From contig NZ_NIVS01000011.1 of NCBI RefSeq assembly GCF_002205165.1, positions 62,001 through 126,000 on the forward strand: a stretch of 64,000 bases of DNA, given 5' to 3'. Position numbers and translations under genes: made by a program. The DNA is from Stenotrophomonas maltophilia. Its GTDB lineage: Bacteria > Pseudomonadota > Gammaproteobacteria > Xanthomonadales > Xanthomonadaceae. The notes under the pieces are model-generated. The model searched no databases. It was not told where the DNA came from and was given only the letters and a program-made list of their open reading frames with translations. Below are positions 36,066 through 45,990 of this stretch, piece after piece (the stretch's first letter is position 1; every line of letters starts with the position of its first letter).

Positions 36066-36785
36066 CTACGGCGCGAAAGCCACTTCCCACTTGCCGTACG
36101 GCGTCAGCCCGAGCGATTGTGCAAGTGCATTCGATGCGACGTTGTCACACTGGCAGCGGTACTGCGCCCCATATCCACGGCTCTCAGCATGACCAACCAT
36201 GGCTCGCACCAACGAAGTTGCCAGGCCCCTACCTCGCGCGCGAGGCATGGTCAGTACGCCCATATCCGCAATGGCTGCGCCGCCCCATGGGTAGATGCTG
36301 GCCACCGCCAATAGTTGCGACTCAACGAACGCGCCGAATGTCGCCCAATGCCCTAGCTCTACAGACGCGTCATTCTGGTCATCTACCGAGATCTGCGACA
36401 TGAATTCATCGAACAGCGACGCATCATCAGAGGCCAACTGGCGAACCTCAACCGCGTTGACGCTGCCCGCGGGCGGCAATCCGGTAGCTGCCACGTGGTA
36501 GATGACATCTGGCGCATGCAGTTCGACGCCAGCAGTGTGAAGCGCCTCGCGTAGCCATTGCAGTGAGACCGGCGGGCTGCCCGAAGCAACTCCCAATGTG
36601 GAGGCCGTGTTTGGGGAAATGGCAGCGCGCGTGCTGCCATTGGCAAGCATCACGATCATTGCCCGTCACTCGTCGGTGAGGCTGGGGTTTATGACGAGAC
36701 TGAAGCTGTCCCGAGTAGACACACGGATGCCCGACTCAAAGAGTCCATTCCAATATAGAGCAACGGCGGAAGCACGTTGGTACAT
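36066..36785 (-). pseudogene. GNAT acetyltransferase gene with in-frame TGA
   Basis: The intact part from 36659 (197 residues) contains a GNAT acetyl-CoA site: VLTMPRARGRGLATSLVRAMVGHAESRG and the C-terminal NVASNALAQSLGLTPYG. In the same frame, coding sequence goes on upstream: an ATG at 36785, preceded by GGAG at seven bases, starts 39 codons (MYQRASAVALYWNGLFESG...) that join exactly, broken only by TGA at 36666-36668. A single C-to-T change of CGA to TGA explains it (LTDE-stop-RAMIVML). The upstream ATG and ribosome site show that 36785 was the original start. Either a recent nonsense mutation, a sequencing error, or readthrough; a restart at 36659 would lack the N-terminal strand. Confidence 0.75.
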
Positions 36786-36881
36786 TTTTGACTCCACAGT
36801 TTGCTTGAAGAGTTCGATTCTGCATCGTTGGAAGCAGTTGCTAACATTGCAAGCTACTCCTCCCTGAAAGGACGTGGCCGC

Positions 36882-38573
36882 ATGCCTTTCCTCCCGGCGT
36901 TTCGCCGAGTCGCAGCGCTGACGCTCGTGGCATTGCCGGTCTGTCCGTTTGCTACCTTATCAGCGGCGGAGCCTGCTTCCGAGACCCGCGCCTTCATCCA
37001 CCCCATCAACAATGCCGAAGACGCCCCCTTGATAGAACTGGGCAGCAACGGCCTGCTGCGCTATGCCTTGTACTCCGAACGCGGTAGCGATCACGCCCGC
37101 AACATCGTCCCGGACTTCTCCCGCGCCGGCTATCAAGGCGGCGGCGTCAGTCTGCCCACGCGCTCCAGCATTCCTGTTATCGAGGTCCTTGAGCCAAACG
37201 TGGAGGGTGACGACTATCCCCGCATCCAGGCAGCCATCGACGCGGTCGCCGTCCGTGCCCAGGACAGCCGGGGCATACGTGGCGCAGTCCTGCTCCGGCG
37301 CGGCGGCTATAGGTTGAGCAAGACGCTGACCATCCAGGCCAACGGCGTGGTGTTGCGCGGTGAAGGTCGAGGTGCCGACGGCACGGTAATCCGCTCCGGA
37401 GTCAGCGAGCGACAGGGCAGAATTCTTGAAGTGGGCAGCAGCGAATCCGCGGTTCCCCGCGCCGCTCTGGATCCACGCCGGACCGCCATCACCATGGACT
37501 ACGTGCCGGTGGGAGCGACGCGGATCACGGTGCAGTCCGCAGCCGGCTATCGCGTGGGCGATACGGTGTCGATCGCGAGGGAACCCAATGCCCGCTGGGT
37601 AGGCCCCGAGGGTATCGATACCGCACGATACCGCTGGACGGCCAGCGACTACGCCACGTACAGCGAACGCGTCGTCACCGCGGTAGATCGTGACACGATC
37701 ACTCTCGATGCCCCGATCATGGATGCCATCGGGTCGCGCTTTGGTGGCGGCAGCGTCTATCGCACGGATCCGGTCCGTATCTCGCAGGTTGGCATCGAAG
37801 ACCTCCGCCTTGAAGGTGACCCCCAGACCGGTATGGTCAACGGCACCGCCGATTCCGGCCCCTTTACCGCACTCCGCCTGGGTGCAACGTACAACTCATG
37901 GGTTCGCGATGTAACCGTGCGTTATGTATCGCATGGCTTCGTGACCCGTAATGGCGCGCAGTTCAATACCCTCCAGGACATCGCCTATCTCGACCCCAGG
38001 TATGGCGAAACCCAGGGCGCCCGCCGCTATGTGTTCCTGTACGAGGGCAACGCCGCCTTCAATCTGATCCAGCGCTGCTACAACCAGGGCGGCCGGCATA
38101 CCTTCGTCATCGGTGCACGGGTACCCGGCCCCAACGTGTTTCTGGACTGCCTGGCCGTGGGCGACAGCAACGACAGCGGCCCCCATCATCGTTGGTCCAC
38201 CGGCACGCTGTACGACAACACCAAGGGATACATGCTGCGGGCACAGAACCGCCGGTACAGCGGAACGGGGCACGGGTGGGCGGGCGCGCAGCAGATGTTC
38301 TGGAACACCGAGCACGACATCTACGTCGTCCAGGCGCCGCCCTTCGCGATGAACTGGAGCGTAGGACAGGTGGGCGCTACTGCACCGGGGAAATTCCCGC
38401 CTGAGGAGCCTGCGGGGATCGTGCAGTCCATGGGCCAGGTGGTGACACCTCGCAGCCTGTATCTGCAGCAGTTGCGTGATCGTCTCGGCGTACAGGCGGT
38501 GATCAACGTCACCACTGAAGCACAACGTGACGGACGTATCTGGGACAGTCTGGCAGCTGGTGCGGGGGAATAG
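36882..38573 (+). CDS. exported right-handed beta-helix protein (pectate lyase-like fold)
   Basis: 563 residues with a signal peptide cut after about residue 30 (LSAAEPA). A pectate_lyase_3-like opening (DDYPRIQAAIDAVAVRAQ, GAVLLRRGGYRLSKTLTIQANGVVLRGEG) leads into parallel beta-helix rungs such as IEDLRLEGDPQTG, SWVRDVTVRYVSHGFVTRNGAQFNTLQDIAYLD and HTFVIGARVPGPNVFLDCLAVGDSNDSGPHHRWSTG. Enzyme class (lyase, hydrolase or binding) cannot be told; catalytic residues are not identified. Local base composition is lower in GC upstream of it. It ends at a bidirectional terminator next to tRNA-Val. Confidence 0.8.
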   Translation: MPFLPAFRRVAALTLVALPVCPFATLSAAEPASETRAFIHPINNAEDAPLIELGSNGLLRYALYSERGSDHARNIVPDFSRAGYQGGGVSLPTRSSIPVIEVLEPNVEGDDYPRIQAAIDAVAVRAQDSRGIRGAVLLRRGGYRLSKTLTIQANGVVLRGEGRGADGTVIRSGVSERQGRILEVGSSESAVPRAALDPRRTAITMDYVPVGATRITVQSAAGYRVGDTVSIAREPNARWVGPEGIDTARYRWTASDYATYSERVVTAVDRDTITLDAPIMDAIGSRFGGGSVYRTDPVRISQVGIEDLRLEGDPQTGMVNGTADSGPFTALRLGATYNSWVRDVTVRYVSHGFVTRNGAQFNTLQDIAYLDPRYGETQGARRYVFLYEGNAAFNLIQRCYNQGGRHTFVIGARVPGPNVFLDCLAVGDSNDSGPHHRWSTGTLYDNTKGYMLRAQNRRYSGTGHGWAGAQQMFWNTEHDIYVVQAPPFAMNWSVGQVGATAPGKFPPEEPAGIVQSMGQVVTPRSLYLQQLRDRLGVQAVINVTTEAQRDGRIWDSLAAGAGE

Positions 38574-38654
38574 CGCTCGCATCAGAGAGAGCTGGCAGCC
38601 ATCGCTTTGACGATCGGCTCTGCGGTAAGCGGTAGGTGGAGGGCACAACCCAAC

Positions 38655-38683
38655 AAAAAAGCCCCCGTTTCCGGAGGCTTTTT
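38655..38683. terminator. bidirectional rho-independent terminator
   Basis: AAAAAA-GCCCCCG-TTTC-CGGAGGC-TTTTT: GC-rich stem with A tract before and T tract after. It ends the beta-helix gene on the plus strand and tRNA-Val on the minus strand. Confidence 0.9.
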
Positions 38684-38694
38684 CGACTGAATCA

Positions 38695-38769
38695 TGGTGG
38701 GCGGTACAAGGTTCGAACTTGTGACCCTTGCCGTGTGAAGGCAATGCTCTACCGCTGAGCTAACCGCCC
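38695..38769 (-). tRNA. tRNA-Val (CAC anticodon)
   Basis: 75 bases including encoded CCA. Acceptor arms GGGCGGT/ACCGCCC, D-loop with AGCTCAGCGGTAGAGC, anticodon arm TTGCC-TTCACAC-GGCAA (anticodon CAC, reads GUG), and T arm with GTTCGAAC. It follows pilZ in the same direction and ends at the terminator above. The 3' end faces the beta-helix gene. Confidence 0.97.
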
Positions 38770-38834
38770 GATGCTGCTGAGCCGCTCATTATAGGGCGGC
38801 AAATTTGGACGTCAACGGTTTCGCCGAAATTTCT

Positions 38835-39188
38835 TCACATCGTGTGCGTGGGCTTGTCCGCGGTCAGGATGCCGGCCAGCAGGGTCTCGATCCGGTGGCG
38901 GACGGTCTCCCCTTCCGCGCCATCGGCCAGCTGTACACCGATGCCTGCCGCGCGGTTGCCTTGGGCACCGGCGGGGGTCACCCAGATCACCTTGCCGGCC
39001 ACCGGCAGGCGCTCGCTGGAGTCCGGCAGGGTGAGCAGCAGGAACACCTCATCGCCCAGGAAGTAGCGCTTGGGCGTGGGCACGAAGATGCCGCCGTTCT
39101 TCACGAACGGCATGTAGGCGCTGTACAGCGCGGCCTTGTCCTTGACGGCAAGGGACAGGATGCCCTGTCGGGCGTTGGTGGCGCTCAT
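38835..39188 (-). CDS. pilZ: type IV pilus protein PilZ
   Basis: 117 residues of the original PilZ type required for pilus biogenesis. It has the PilZ barrel (GGIFVPTPKRYFLGDEVFLLLTLP, AGKVIWVTPAG, AAGIGVQLAD) but lacks the RxxxR and D/NxSxxG motifs that bind cyclic-di-GMP, as in other orthologous pilus PilZ proteins, which act through PilB and FimX. Start overlaps the holB stop in ATGA. Last protein gene of the long fab-pilZ block. Confidence 0.95.
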   Translation of the reverse strand: MSATNARQGILSLAVKDKAALYSAYMPFVKNGGIFVPTPKRYFLGDEVFLLLTLPDSSERLPVAGKVIWVTPAGAQGNRAAGIGVQLADGAEGETVRHRIETLLAGILTADKPTHTM

Positions 39189-40144
39189 GCTCTATTCCCC
39201 TTGGCGTGCCGTTCGTTGACCTTTCCCCAGGCCAGCAGCAGCTCCACCACCGCAAGATCGGCGCGCACCGTGGTGCGCAGCAGGTCGCGGGTGCGGTTGG
39301 CCGCATCGAACCAGGCGGCCAGCTTGTGCAATCGATCGGGATCGGTCAAGCCACCGCCGGTGGCCTGGGCCAGGGCGAGATCGGCGGCGTGGCGAAGGCG
39401 CAGGGCGGCGTTGTCGTCGGCGGTCCAGCGCTGGGCCAGTTCCACCGCGCCGGAGCGCCCGGCAACGAGCGCTTCCAGGTCGGTGGCGACCTGACGGCGC
39501 AGGGTCAGGCCATCCTCGCGCAGCCACTGGTCGGCCAGGCCGGGGTGGCCACGGGCGGCGTCCAGGGCTTCACGGGCGCTCGCTTCGCTGTGACCGAGGG
39601 TCTGCAGCCAGGCGAGGGCTTCCTCGCGCGGCGGCAGCTTGAACTCCAGGCGCTGGCAGCGGCTGCGGATGGTGGCCGGCAGGCGCGCGGGGTCGGCGCT
39701 GATCAGCCACAGGTAGCGGCCGGGCTGCGGCTCTTCCAGGGTCTTGAGCAGGGCGTTGCAGGCGGCGCGGTTGATGGCATCGGCGGGATCGACGATCACC
39801 ACCTGGGCCACGCCGTACTGCGGGGTCAGCGAGAGTTTCTGCGAGACCTCGCGGATCTGCTCGATCACGATCTCGGTGCGCAGCTTGTCGCCGGATTTGT
39901 TGGGAATGAACGAGATCCGCTGCAGGTCCGGGTGGGTCCCGGCGGCCAGCAGCTGGGCGCTGCGCTTGGCCGCGGCAGGCTCGCCCTGCCCCAGCACGTG
40001 CTCGGCCAGTCGCAGTGCGACGCCCAGCTTGCCCAGGCCGGCCGGGCCGCAGAACAGCAGGCCATGGCCGAGGCGACCGGCGTCGAGCGCGGCCACGGTC
40101 TGGTCATAGGCGCGCTGCTGCCAGGGGGAAAAGGGTTCAGCCAC
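39185..40144 (-). CDS. holB: DNA polymerase III delta' subunit
   Basis: 319 residues, AAA+ clamp-loader stator. [15 protein letters not shown] is a degenerate Walker A as expected for the non-ATPase delta'. [38 protein letters not shown] is the sensor/SRC region. The four-Cys zinc module of E. coli delta' is absent: its place reads [22 protein letters not shown] start at 40144 overlaps the tmk stop by eight bases; the frame extends further upstream but only through tmk. Confidence 0.94.
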   Translation of the reverse strand: MAEPFSPWQQRAYDQTVAALDAGRLGHGLLFCGPAGLGKLGVALRLAEHVLGQGEPAAAKRSAQLLAAGTHPDLQRISFIPNKSGDKLRTEIVIEQIREVSQKLSLTPQYGVAQVVIVDPADAINRAACNALLKTLEEPQPGRYLWLISADPARLPATIRSRCQRLEFKLPPREEALAWLQTLGHSEASAREALDAARGHPGLADQWLREDGLTLRRQVATDLEALVAGRSGAVELAQRWTADDNAALRLRHAADLALAQATGGGLTDPDRLHKLAAWFDAANRTRDLLRTTVRADLAVVELLLAWGKVNERHAKGNRA

Positions 40145-40805
40145 GTTCCGGCTCCTGTGCCAACCATGCCTCCACGGCCGCCACCACCGCGCCGGCGACG
40201 CCGGCCTGGTCCTGGCTGGCATCGATCAGGCGGTAGCGTGCGGGGTCTTCGCTGGCACGCTGGCGGAACACCGCGCGCACCCGCTGGAAGAAATCATCGT
40301 GCTCGCTTTCAATACGATCCGGCCACATGTCGCGGCCGTTGGCGCGCGCACGGCCGACCGCCACGTCCACGTCCAGCAGCAGGGTCAGGCCGGGCAGCAG
40401 GCCGACGGCGCGGCGCTCCAGATCGGCGATCCACGCCGGGTCCAGGCCGCGGCCACCGCCCTGGTAGGCGTAGCTGGAATCGGTGAAGCGGTCACACAGC
40501 ACATAGGCACCGCGCTGCAGCGCAGGGGCGACCACCTGGCGCACGTGCTGGGCGCGGGCGGCGAACACCAGCAGCAGCTCGGCCTCGGCCGAGAGTGGCT
40601 CGGCGGCGATCTCCGCGTCCGGCTTGAGCACCAGCGCGCGGATGCGCTCGGCCAGTGCGGTGCCGCCGGGTTCGCGGGTCAGCACCACCTCATGGCCGCG
40701 GGCCTGCAGGGCCTCGCGGATCGCGTTGATGGCGGTAGTCTTGCCGGCGCCCTCGCCCCCTTCCAGGCTGACGAAATGCGGGTGCCGGTGCAGCGCGGGA
40801 CTCAT
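40137..40805 (-). CDS. tmk: thymidylate kinase
   Basis: 222 residues; phosphorylates dTMP to dTDP. P-loop [26 protein letters not shown] (the DR/E motif region), the LID and base pocket [18 protein letters not shown], and [17 protein letters not shown]. The Arg-rich P-loop/LID arrangement is that of E. coli-type enzymes. It overlaps mltG by four bases upstream and holB by eight downstream, as in many gammaproteobacteria. Confidence 0.96.
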   Translation of the reverse strand: MSPALHRHPHFVSLEGGEGAGKTTAINAIREALQARGHEVVLTREPGGTALAERIRALVLKPDAEIAAEPLSAEAELLLVFAARAQHVRQVVAPALQRGAYVLCDRFTDSSYAYQGGGRGLDPAWIADLERRAVGLLPGLTLLLDVDVAVGRARANGRDMWPDRIESEHDDFFQRVRAVFRQRASEDPARYRLIDASQDQAGVAGAVVAAVEAWLAQEPERG

Positions 40806-41863
40806 TGGGGTGCGGCCTCGTTGGTGCGTTTGCTGCGCAGTTGCTGCAGGTAGCGGGCAACGGCGGCGTTGTGATCGGTGTAGTTGGCCGAGAAGATGTG
40901 CGCGCCACTGCCATCGCCCACGGCCACGAAGTACAGCGCGTCGCCCTTGGCCGGCTGCGCGGCGGCATGCAGCGCGTCGCGCCCGGGCATGGCGATCGGG
41001 GTCGGGGTCAGGCCGGCGCGCGTGTACGTGTTGTACGGCGTATCGGTGGTGAGGTCGCGCTTGCGGATGTTGCCGTCGTAGCTGCTGCCGATGCCGTAGA
41101 TCACGGTCGGGTCGGTCTGCAGCCGCATGCCGATCTTCAGGCGGCGCATGAACACCCCGGCGATCTGCGGGCGCTCGCTGGGCAGCGCGGTTTCCTTCTC
41201 GATGATCGAGGCGAGGATCAGCAGCTCATACGGCGAGTTCAGCGGCAGGTCGTCCACGCGGCTGTCCCACGCGGCGGTGAGTTCTTTTTCCATCGCCGCA
41301 TGCGCACGCTTGAGCACGTCGATGTCGCTGTCGCCACGCTGGTAGACGTAGGTCTCGGGCAGGAAGCGGCCTTCCGGGTGTTCGCCGGGGAAGCCGACCG
41401 CCTTCATCAGGGCGGCATCGTCCAGTTCGTCGGTGGTGTGCACCAGCGGATCGGCACGCTTGAGCGCAGCACGCAGCTGACGGATGTTCCAGCCTTCCAC
41501 GATGGTGACGCGGTGCTGCAGGACACGGCCCTGGCGCATGCGGGTCAGCAACTCGCGCGGGGTCAGCGCGGGATCGAGCGCGTATTCACCCACCTTGAGC
41601 TTGCCGGCGGCATCGAGCTGGCGTGCCAGCAGCTGCCACTGGGTGTCGCTGCCTTCGTCCACGCCGGCCTGGCGCAGCTTGCCGAGCACGGTGCTGAAGC
41701 CGTCACCGGAGGCGATCACCACGCTCTCCGCGCTGGGGGTGAGCGGTGCATCGGCGAACGCGCCCTGGCGATACCAGAACCATGCGCCTGCGGCCGCGAC
41801 CAGCAGGGCCAGCACCAGCAACACGGCCAGTACGGCCAGACATCCCCGTTTCGCACCCGCCAT
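40802..41863 (-). CDS. mltG: endolytic murein transglycosylase MltG
   Basis: 353 residues: one N-terminal membrane anchor ([24 protein letters not shown]), a LysM-like region, then the YceG catalytic domain. [34 protein letters not shown] carries the catalytic Glu and [12 protein letters not shown] follows; [19 protein letters not shown] is the conserved C-terminal part. It cuts nascent glycan strands in the periplasm and thus sets strand length. A GTG two codons upstream (41869) is an alternative start. Confidence 0.95.
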   Translation of the reverse strand: MAGAKRGCLAVLAVLLVLALLVAAAGAWFWYRQGAFADAPLTPSAESVVIASGDGFSTVLGKLRQAGVDEGSDTQWQLLARQLDAAGKLKVGEYALDPALTPRELLTRMRQGRVLQHRVTIVEGWNIRQLRAALKRADPLVHTTDELDDAALMKAVGFPGEHPEGRFLPETYVYQRGDSDIDVLKRAHAAMEKELTAAWDSRVDDLPLNSPYELLILASIIEKETALPSERPQIAGVFMRRLKIGMRLQTDPTVIYGIGSSYDGNIRKRDLTTDTPYNTYTRAGLTPTPIAMPGRDALHAAAQPAKGDALYFVAVGDGSGAHIFSANYTDHNAAVARYLQQLRSKRTNEAAPQ

Positions 41864-41929
41864 GGTCACCTCGAATCAAATTCTTCGCCGCGCAGCATAC
41901 CGCGCGGGTACTGCACACTGCCAAACGGC

Positions 41930-43285
41930 TCAGGCGTCGCTGCCCAGCGCCCGCAGCAGGCCACGGGCCTTGGCGCGGGTCTCGTCCAGTTCCTTGTCGG
42001 CCACCGAATCGACCACGATCCCGGCCCCGGTGCGGAAGCTGGCGGTATCGCCGGCCACTTCGGCGGTCCGGATCAGGATGTTCAGGTCCAGGTCGCCATC
42101 GCGGTTCAGCCAGCCGAACGCACCGGTGTAGGCGCCGCGCGCGGTCTGCTCCAGCTCGGCGATGATCTGCATGCAGCGCACTTTGGGGCAGCCGGTGATG
42201 GTGCCGCCGGGGAAGGTCGCGGCGATCACCTGGCCGGGGCTGACCTCCTCACGCAGGCGGCCACGCACGTTGCTGACGATGTGGTGTACGTGGGCGTAGC
42301 TCTCCACGGTCATCAGCTCATCCACCTCCACGCTGCCCGGCGCGCAGATGCGGCCGAGGTCGTTGCGCTCCAGATCGATCAGCATCACGTGCTCGGCGCG
42401 TTCCTTGGGATGGCCAACCAGTTCCTGGATCCGCGCGGCATCGTCATCGCCGGCAAAGCGCGGGCGGGTGCCGGCGATCGGGCGGGTCTGTACGTCATCG
42501 CCATGCACCGAGACCAGGCGCTCGGGCGAAGAGCTGACCACCGCCCTGCCCTGCGCCATGAACAGCCCAGCGAACGGTGCGGGGTTGGCCACGCGCAGCT
42601 GCGCGTACAGCGCCTGTGGCGAAAGCACCTCGGCGAACTGCGCGTTCCAGCGGCGCGACAGGTTCACCTGGAACACGTCGCCCGCGCGCAGGTAATCGAT
42701 CACCTTGCCGACGCCCTCGGTGAAGCGCGGTGGCGCGTCTTCGCCGATGGCCACCGGTGGCTGCCACGTCGGCAACGGGGCCAGCGCGGCGGCCGCGGCA
42801 AGGTCGTCCTGCAGGGTCTGCAACAGCGTGGCCTGACCGGTCTCGCATACGGCATGGAACTGGCCGAGCACGCGGTCGTGCAGCACGGCCGCCGGGCAGC
42901 GCAGCGCCAGCGCCGACGGCAGCCCATCGGCGCGCGCCGGCAAGGCCAGCACTTCTTCGATCTGCCCGGCCAGTTCGTAATCCAGCATCAGTGCCCAGCC
43001 ACCGCGGAACGGCAGTGTGGTTTCTTCGCGCGGCAGCCGCAGCGCAGCCCAGTGCGCGTCCAGCACCTCCAGGAAGCGGCCGTCATGCGCCACGCCATCG
43101 GCATCACGCACCACGCCATCGGCGTGCAGCGCGAGCACCTCACCGTTGCCCATCAGCAGCAGGTCCCAGCGCCCCTGTGCGGTGCCCGAGGCGGTGGACT
43201 CCATCAGCAGCGGGTAGCGCTGCGGGGCCAGGCGCTGCAGGGCCAGCAGGTCGGTGGTGGCGGGCAGCGGAAGCGTCTGGAACAT
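41930..43285 (-). CDS. pabB: aminodeoxychorismate synthase component I
   Basis: 451 residues of the TrpE/PabB chorismate-binding fold; with glutamine amidotransferase PabA it makes aminodeoxychorismate for folate. DVFQVNLSRRWNAQF, VSSSPERLVSV, ERNDLGRICAPGSVEV, and FPGGTITGCPKVRCMQII identify it. The position occupied by Lys in the PIKGT motif of E. coli PabB is Ala here (RPIAGTRPR), as in anthranilate synthases and some PabB proteins, so a covalent lysine mechanism is not available. Identity as PabB rather than TrpE rests on its place between fabF and mltG. Confidence 0.9.
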   Translation of the reverse strand: MFQTLPLPATTDLLALQRLAPQRYPLLMESTASGTAQGRWDLLLMGNGEVLALHADGVVRDADGVAHDGRFLEVLDAHWAALRLPREETTLPFRGGWALMLDYELAGQIEEVLALPARADGLPSALALRCPAAVLHDRVLGQFHAVCETGQATLLQTLQDDLAAAAALAPLPTWQPPVAIGEDAPPRFTEGVGKVIDYLRAGDVFQVNLSRRWNAQFAEVLSPQALYAQLRVANPAPFAGLFMAQGRAVVSSSPERLVSVHGDDVQTRPIAGTRPRFAGDDDAARIQELVGHPKERAEHVMLIDLERNDLGRICAPGSVEVDELMTVESYAHVHHIVSNVRGRLREEVSPGQVIAATFPGGTITGCPKVRCMQIIAELEQTARGAYTGAFGWLNRDGDLDLNILIRTAEVAGDTASFRTGAGIVVDSVADKELDETRAKARGLLRALGSDA

Positions 43286-43335
43286 GACAGGACACCGGAA
43301 GGGCGCGCAGCGTGCGCGGGGGCCAGATACACCAA

Positions 43336-43354
43336 GGCCGCCATGATGGCGGCC
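43336..43354. repeat. palindrome between fabF and pabB
   Basis: Perfect eight-base arms GGCCGCCA/TGGCGGCC with a TGA loop, 27 bases after the fabF stop. It may partly terminate the fabF transcript ahead of pabB; the following T tract is weak. Confidence 0.5.
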
Positions 43355-43380
43355 CGGGTGGGAATACACGGAACGGGCGG

Positions 43381-44643
<1,263 letters not shown>

Positions 44644-44702
44644 TGCAGATTCTCCTGACCCGGGTGTTGCGGGTATCACGCGGTAAAACGCTCAAAAGCA
44701 CA

Positions 44703-44720
44703 GGGCCGCAAGCGCGGCCC
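44703..44720 (-). terminator. hairpin between acpP and fabF, partial terminator
   Basis: Arms GGGCCGC/GCGGCCC with an AAGC loop; on the minus strand TGTGCTTTT follows. A leaky terminator here would explain the large excess of acyl carrier protein over FabF that cells need. Confidence 0.6.
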
Positions 44721-44779
44721 CATGGGTTTGCCGCACGCGGTCGCAGCAATCGCCACGGCCGCGCGCGAGCCGCCTGACA

Positions 44780-45019
44780 TCAAGCCTTGACGTGGGCGTT
44801 GATGTAGTCGATCGCAGCCTGCACGGTGCTGATCTTTTCGGCTTCTTCGTCCGGGATTTCGCACTCGAACTCTTCTTCCAGCGCCATCACCAGTTCAACG
44901 GTGTCCAGCGAGTCAGCGCCCAGGTCATCGACGAACGATGCGCTGTTGGTGACTTCCTCTTCCTTGACGCCAAGCTGTTCGACGACGATTTTCTTGACGC
45001 GTTCTTCGATGGTGCTCAT
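44780..45019 (-). CDS. acpP: acyl carrier protein
   Basis: 79 residues, acidic. [50 protein letters not shown]-type sequence with the phosphopantetheine Ser in GADSLD (residue about 37). Central carrier for fatty-acid, lipid A and lipoate synthesis. The start has GGAG eight bases upstream. The 153-base gap to fabG, with a TACACT element at its centre, suggests an own promoter as well as readthrough from fabG. Confidence 0.98.
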   Translation of the reverse strand: MSTIEERVKKIVVEQLGVKEEEVTNSASFVDDLGADSLDTVELVMALEEEFECEIPDEEAEKISTVQAAIDYINAHVKA

Positions 45020-45172
45020 TGGATATCGCTCCAGATGGAGTAGTGGTTCAAAAATGACGCCATCCGGTGAGGGATGACCGTGGGATAGTGTAGTGGAAAC
45101 CAGCGACACCTTGCATTGCAGCAAAACATCAAACGGATCAACCACTTGCGGCGCAATCCATGCGCCACATGC

Positions 45173-45916
45173 TTACGGCATGTACATGCCGCCGTTCACA
45201 TGGAGGGTTTCGCCGGTGATGTAGCTGGCCGAAGGACCGGCCAGGAACGCCACCGCGTTGGCGATATCGGACGGCTCGCCGAGCCGCTCCAGGGCGATCG
45301 ACTTGACCAGGCCGGTGCGCTGCTCTTCCGGCAGGGCCTTGGTCATGTCGGTGTCGATGAAGCCCGGCGCGACCACGTTGACGGTGATCCCGCGCGAGCC
45401 GATTTCCTTGGCCAGCGACTTGGAGAAGGCAATGATGCCGGCCTTGGCCGCGGCGTAGTTGGCCTGGCCGGCATTGCCGGTCACGCCGATCACCGAGGCG
45501 ATGTTGATGATGCGGCCCTTGCGCGCCTTCATCATGCCGCGCATGACGGCCTTGGAGGTGCGGAAGACGCTGGTCAGGTTGGTGTCCAGGATCGCCTGCC
45601 AGTCTTCTTCCTTCATCCGCAGCAACAGGTTGTCGCGGGTGATGCCGGCGTTGTTGACCAGGATGCTGATGGCGCCGAATTCCTTGGCGATACCGTCCAG
45701 CACGGCCTCCAGCGCAGCAGCGTCGGTGACGTTCAGCGCGCGGCCGTGGCCACCCACGGCCGCCAGGCGCTCGCCAATGGCGGCGGCACCGGCATCGGTG
45801 GTGGCGGTGCCGATGACGGTCGCGCCCTGCGCGGCCAGTGCATCGGCGATCGCGGCACCGATACCCCGGCTGGCGCCGGTGACCAGTGCGATTTCACCCT
45901 GAAGGGGCTTGCTCAT
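45173..45916 (-). CDS. fabG: 3-oxoacyl-ACP reductase
   Basis: 247 residues, NADPH-dependent SDR of the elongation cycle. TGASRGIGAAIADAL, NNAGITRDNLLLRMKEEDW, IINIASVIGVTGNAGQANYAAAKAG with the catalytic Ser-Tyr-Lys, and the C-terminal ITGETLHVNGGMYMP are all as in E. coli FabG. It follows fabD after 74 bases containing a GACCGGCC/GGCCGGTC palindrome. Confidence 0.97.
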   Translation of the reverse strand: MSKPLQGEIALVTGASRGIGAAIADALAAQGATVIGTATTDAGAAAIGERLAAVGGHGRALNVTDAAALEAVLDGIAKEFGAISILVNNAGITRDNLLLRMKEEDWQAILDTNLTSVFRTSKAVMRGMMKARKGRIINIASVIGVTGNAGQANYAAAKAGIIAFSKSLAKEIGSRGITVNVVAPGFIDTDMTKALPEEQRTGLVKSIALERLGEPSDIANAVAFLAGPSASYITGETLHVNGGMYMP

Positions 45917-45990
45917 CTCATTTCCTCAAACGGGACCGGCCTGGCCGGTCTGGCGCGAAGCCATTCCAGCACGGGCGCGATCGGAAGACA

